From: Tannerellaceae bacterium
Lineage (GTDB): Bacteria; Bacteroidota; Bacteroidia; Bacteroidales; Tannerellaceae
NCBI GenBank assembly: GCA_031276545.1
Contig: JAISMW010000072.1
Location: 1-17,584 of the forward strand
Reading direction: 5' to 3'
DNA length: 17,584 nucleotides
Of the stretch, positions 14,698-17,584 are shown piece by piece. Position 1 is the first letter of the stretch; each line of letters starts with the position of its first letter. The notes beneath the pieces were generated by a model. It saw only the letters and a list, made by a program, of their open reading frames with translations, was not told the origin of the DNA and did not search any database. A program made the translations under genes and the position numbers.

Positions 14698-14724
14698 GAG
14701 GGTGCGTCTGCAGGTCGCGCCCTC
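14698..14724. terminator. Likely bidirectional terminator hairpin
   Basis: GAGGGTGCG (14698-14706) pairs with CGCGCCCTC (14716-14724), a 9 bp stem with one G-U wobble and a 9-base loop. It lies just after the transporter stop in the 66-base gap between convergent genes. The T content after the stem is modest, so it is a weak-to-moderate intrinsic terminator. Confidence 0.5.
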
Positions 14725-14757
14725 TCTCTGCCATCTGAGGCAGGCGATACATGGAAC

Positions 14758-16002
14758 TCACTCGAAACGGATGCTTCGGGCGGGTTCTATTTTTGTAATC
14801 AGGTGGGTAGGGCCGAACATCATAAGCAGCGTAGCGGCGAGCGTGCCGATGTTAAGCAAAAGGAGAGAGAGCAGGCTGAGGTCGATGGGGACGGCGTCGA
14901 GGTAATAGGTGGAAGGATCCAGCCGGAAGAGGCGAAAATGGTGTTGTACGGCACAGAGGAGGATGCCGATGAGGTTCCCCCGGAGCATCCCCTTCCCTAT
15001 CAGGAAGAAAGCGATGTAGAGGAAGATCTTCCGTATGCTGCCGCTGTGCTGCCCCAGGGCTTTGAGGATGCCTATCATCCGGATCCGTTCGAGGATAATC
15101 ACCAGCAGACCCGATATCATGGTGAAACCTGCCACGGCGATCATCAGGACGAGGATGACGGCGACGTTCATATCCAGCACGTCGAGCCAACTGAATATCA
15201 TAGGGTTCAAATCCTTGATGGAGCGTACGTAGAGGGGGTTCCCGTTTGCATCGGCCTGATCGACGAGGGAGAAGTAGAGGTCTTCGGCTATGCGGTCTAC
15301 CCGGTCGTAGTCGTCTACCTGCAATTCCAGTCCGCTCACCTGGCGGTCGTCCCAACCGTTGAGGCGGCGTATCTGCCTGACGTCCGTCAGGACGAAGAGT
15401 TTGTCGTAGTCGCCGAAGCCCGTTTCGTATATGCCGGTGATGGTGAACCGCCTGGCGCGTACATCCTCCTGCACGAAATAGGTGAGGAAGGAGTCGCCCA
15501 TCTTCAGATTCAAAAGATTGGCCATGTAGCGGGAGATGAGGACGCCGGTGGAGGTCCGGCCGGGGTCGAGGGTCAGGACATCGCCTTCCTTCAGATTGTG
15601 GCGGAAGAAGGTCCAGTCGTAATGTTCGTCGACTCCCTTCAGGATGATACCCTGAAAGTCGGTATCCGTTTTCAGTATCCCCGGTTTGGTGGCAAAGGCT
15701 TCCACGTGGCGTATACCGGGATGGGAGGCGATGGCGCGGAGCAGCGAATCGCTCAGGGCTACGGGCAGGGTTTCGTAGGAGGTATTGCTGTCGAAATGCG
15801 TGATTTGAATGTGCGAGCCGAAGCCGATTACCTTGTTCCGCACTTCCTTCTTGAAGCCGATGATGATGGCTACGGAGAGAATCATCACCGCCAGCCCGAG
15901 GGCAATGCCTGTCATGGCGATGCGAACGGCGGGAGGCATCACCTTCCGGCCCCCCTCCCTGTTGAAATAAATTCTCCTGGCTATGAAAAACTCAAGGCTC
16001 AT
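14758..16002 (-). CDS. FtsX-like ABC transporter permease (LolC/LolE type)
   Basis: A 414-residue inner-membrane protein of the FtsX/MacB permease superfamily, with the architecture of the lipoprotein-releasing LolC/E subunits: N-terminal MSLEFFIARRIYFNREGG, TM1 at about 24-50, a large periplasmic domain at about 51-277, then TM2 (278-304), TM3 (326-353) and TM4 (375-398). The coupling segment LERIRMIGILKALGQHSGSIR (305-323) is where the cytoplasmic ATPase would bind. No ATPase gene is in the window. In Bacteroidetes such permeases are thought to act in lipoprotein or lipid traffic, but the substrate is inferred by family only. I chose ATG 16002 because it overlaps the stop of the upstream aminotransferase as ATGA and gives the family N terminus; the frame is open to 16017. 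Confidence 0.88.
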   Translation of the reverse strand: MSLEFFIARRIYFNREGGRKVMPPAVRIAMTGIALGLAVMILSVAIIIGFKKEVRNKVIGFGSHIQITHFDSNTSYETLPVALSDSLLRAIASHPGIRHVEAFATKPGILKTDTDFQGIILKGVDEHYDWTFFRHNLKEGDVLTLDPGRTSTGVLISRYMANLLNLKMGDSFLTYFVQEDVRARRFTITGIYETGFGDYDKLFVLTDVRQIRRLNGWDDRQVSGLELQVDDYDRVDRIAEDLYFSLVDQADANGNPLYVRSIKDLNPMIFSWLDVLDMNVAVILVLMIAVAGFTMISGLLVIILERIRMIGILKALGQHSGSIRKIFLYIAFFLIGKGMLRGNLIGILLCAVQHHFRLFRLDPSTYYLDAVPIDLSLLSLLLLNIGTLAATLLMMFGPTHLITKIEPARSIRFE

Positions 16003-17207
16003 TCCTTCTCTGCGCAAAACCGGTTATACGTTTCCAACGCTTTGGCCAGCACTTCCAGCGCCCGGGCAAGGTCGTCCTTCTTCAATACGTAGGCAATGCG
16101 CACCTGGTCTTTGCCGAGGTCGGGGGTGGTGTAGAATCCGGAGGCCGGCGCCATCATGACGGTCTGCCCTTCGTATTCGAAGTCGCTCAGGCACCAGGCA
16201 CAGAATTTGTCGGCGTCGTCTACCGGCAGCCGGGCCACGGTGTAGAAGGCGCCCATCGGGATGGGAGAATAGCAGCCGGGGATGCGGTTCAGTCCGTCTA
16301 CCAGGAATTTCCTCCGTTCCACGTATTCGTTGTATACATCCAGCATATATTCCTCCGGCGTATCGAGCGAGGCTTCCGCTATGATCTGCCCGATCAGCGG
16401 AGGACTGAGGCGCGCCTGACACCACTTCATCACGTTTTCGCGTATCATCCGGTTCTTCGTGATGATCGCGCCGATGCGGATACCGCATTCGCTGTAGCGT
16501 TTGGACACGGAATCTATCAGCACCACGTTGTTCTCTATCCCTTTCAGATGGAAGGCCGAAATATAGGGTGCACCCGTATAGCAGAACTCGCGGTATACCT
16601 CGTCGGAGAAGAGGAAGAGATCGTATTTCTCTACGATATCACGAATCCGGCTCATTTCCTTTTGCGTGTACAGGTAGCCGGTAGGATTGTTGGGGTTGCA
16701 TATCAGGACGCCCTTGGTGCGGGGAGTGATCAGCTCTTCAAACTTTTCGAGGGAAGGAAGTGCAAAGCCTTCGTCGATGGTCGAGGGGACGGTCTTGATA
16801 ACCGCTCCGCTCGAGATGGCGAAGGCCATATAGTTGGCGTAAGCCGGTTCGGGTACGATAATCTCGTCGCCCGGGTCGAGGCAGGCCATAAAGGAGAACA
16901 GCACGGCTTCGGATCCTCCCGTTGTGATGATAATGTCTTCCACGTCCACCAGGATATTGAACTTCGCATAATAGGAGACCAGCTTCTCCCGAAAACTGAG
17001 GATCCCTTCGCTGGGCGAGTACTCCAGCACCTTGCGGTCTACCCGCTTCATGGCTTCGATGGCCACTTCGGGAGTGGGCAGGTCGGGCTGTCCGATATTG
17101 AGATGATATACCTTGATTCCTTTAGCCTTTGCCTTGTTGGCAAGCGGTACAAGTTTCCGGATAGGGGAAGCGGGCATACTGACTCCCCGTGCTGAGATAT
17201 GAGGCAT
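15999..17207 (-). CDS. PLP-dependent aminotransferase, class I (aspartate/aromatic type)
   Basis: A 402-residue fold-type I aminotransferase. Visible hallmarks are HLNIGQPDLPTPE (35-47), TTGGSEAVLF (PLP phosphate side, about 95-104), NPNNPTG (171-177), SDEVYREF with Asp202, the PLP-lysine motif SVSKRYSECGIRIGA with Lys236, and Arg370 in DQVRIAYV, which should bind the substrate carboxylate. The length is normal. The exact amino acid is not determined; relatives in Bacteroides are annotated as aspartate or general aminotransferases. The start MPHISARGVSMPASPIRKLV agrees with relatives. A -7 promoter element lies about 53 bases upstream. The stop overlaps the permease start by four bases, so the two are translated together, though a functional link is not obvious. 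Confidence 0.93.
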   Translation of the reverse strand: MPHISARGVSMPASPIRKLVPLANKAKAKGIKVYHLNIGQPDLPTPEVAIEAMKRVDRKVLEYSPSEGILSFREKLVSYYAKFNILVDVEDIIITTGGSEAVLFSFMACLDPGDEIIVPEPAYANYMAFAISSGAVIKTVPSTIDEGFALPSLEKFEELITPRTKGVLICNPNNPTGYLYTQKEMSRIRDIVEKYDLFLFSDEVYREFCYTGAPYISAFHLKGIENNVVLIDSVSKRYSECGIRIGAIITKNRMIRENVMKWCQARLSPPLIGQIIAEASLDTPEEYMLDVYNEYVERRKFLVDGLNRIPGCYSPIPMGAFYTVARLPVDDADKFCAWCLSDFEYEGQTVMMAPASGFYTTPDLGKDQVRIAYVLKKDDLARALEVLAKALETYNRFCAEKE

Positions 17208-17259
17208 TCGTTTATATTTTGTTATTGATTAATGGCCGTTTTCAATCGAAAAAGCGCTG

Positions 17260-17267
17260 CAAAAGTA
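17260..17267 (-). promoter_or_regulatory. Probable promoter -7 element for the aminotransferase-permease pair
   Basis: The minus strand reads TACTTTTG, an exact TAnnTTTG match, 52 bases before the aminotransferase ATG. A TTG occurs 11 bases further upstream, which is closer than the usual -33 spacing, so only the -7 element is claimed. Confidence 0.5.
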
Positions 17268-17369
17268 ACGGAAGCAATGATACGAAGCAAATCCGGCGGG
17301 ATGTTTGTCCGGCAAACGTACTTAAAAACAAAGCCGTTCCTACCGGCAGGATTAAAAATGAGCGATTGT

Positions 17370-17584
17370 GTGGCCACCCGGAGCCATGGGGTGGCCACCC
17401 GGAGCCATGGGGTGGCCACCCGGAGCCATGGGGTGGCCACCCGGAGCCATGGGGTGGCCACCCGAAGCCATGGGGTGGCTACCCGAAGCCGTGGGGTGGC
17501 CACCCGAAGCCGTGGGGTAGCTACACAAAACGAATGGGTGGCCTCACAAGTCTAATGTGTGCCACCCGAAGCGAGGATGTTTGT
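17370..17584. repeat. 21 bp tandem repeat array (minisatellite)
   Basis: About ten head-to-tail 21 bp units run to the window end. Units 1-4 (17370-17453) are identical, GTGGCCACCCGGAGCCATGG plus G. Unit 5 has one change, units 6-7 have two or three, and units 8-10 (17517 on) are strongly degraded, so the array decays toward the right. Every good unit junction makes the 12 bp perfect palindrome GGGTGGCCACCC, and units 1-5 also contain CCATGG. Because 21 is a multiple of three and no stop occurs, both strands are open (VATRSHG repeats on plus, ATPWLRV on minus), but there is no sign of a real gene. It lies upstream of the aminotransferase promoter. Confidence 0.92.

Noticed and set aside
17222..17555. 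Two repeat-rich frames (VATRSHG on plus, ATPWLRV on minus) through the tandem array
   Set aside because: They are open only because the unit is 21 bases without stops; the flanking sequence has no coding character, and unit changes are not biased to silent sites.

Overview
The window looks like a chromosomal segment of a GC-rich Bacteroidales bacterium (phylum Bacteroidota). The evidence is the gene content (YicC-NadD, TsaB, Bcp, a NrtR-type Nudix regulator, a secreted GH51 arabinofuranosidase with AraA, AraB and an SSS-family sugar symporter), the lack of strong Shine-Dalgarno sequences, and promoter elements of the Bacteroidetes TAnnTTTG type before several genes. The genus cannot be fixed from the sequence alone.

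Layout. 1-741: intergenic DNA and a frameshifted, internally deleted relic of a phage terminase large subunit, lying against the stop codon of nadD. 743-2221 (minus): yicC then nadD, without the gmk that I remember between them in relatives. 2317-5059 (plus): a tight run of tsaB, an unknown lipoprotein, a Bcp-type peroxiredoxin, a small two-helix membrane protein and a Nudix-winged-helix regulator resembling AraR of Bacteroides. About 5060-7870 (plus): a visibly AT-rich accessory island with a MNT-HEPN toxin-antitoxin-like pair, a DJ-1/PfpI protein, a small lipoprotein, a 55-residue ORF and a membrane protein. The island is partitioned by three copies of a ~30 bp direct repeat; two copies also carry the same promoter and inverted repeat upstream. 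8140-14691 (plus): an L-arabinose operon, abf (GH51)-araA-araB-araT, preceded by a TACCTTTG promoter element and a 26 bp palindrome (10 bp perfect arms) that is a strong operator candidate. 14698-14724: a likely terminator between convergent units. 14758-17207 (minus): a PLP aminotransferase and an FtsX/LolC-E-type permease overlapping by ATGA, with a promoter near 17260. 17370-17584: a 21 bp tandem repeat array that runs off the window.

How the genes work together. The secreted arabinofuranosidase releases L-arabinose outside the cytoplasm, AraT imports it with a cation, AraA isomerises it to L-ribulose and AraB phosphorylates it. The next enzyme, AraD, is not in the window. The Nudix-like regulator at 4370-5059 has a degraded catalytic Nudix box, as expected for a sugar-sensing repressor, and is the best candidate to bind the palindrome at 8157-8182. 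The AT-rich island separates regulator and operon and may have been inserted or built up between them.

The two most unusual features are the island with its reiterated promoter/leader module, one copy of which supplies the start of the MNT gene and another the stop of the HEPN gene, and the palindromic 21 bp minisatellite at the right end.
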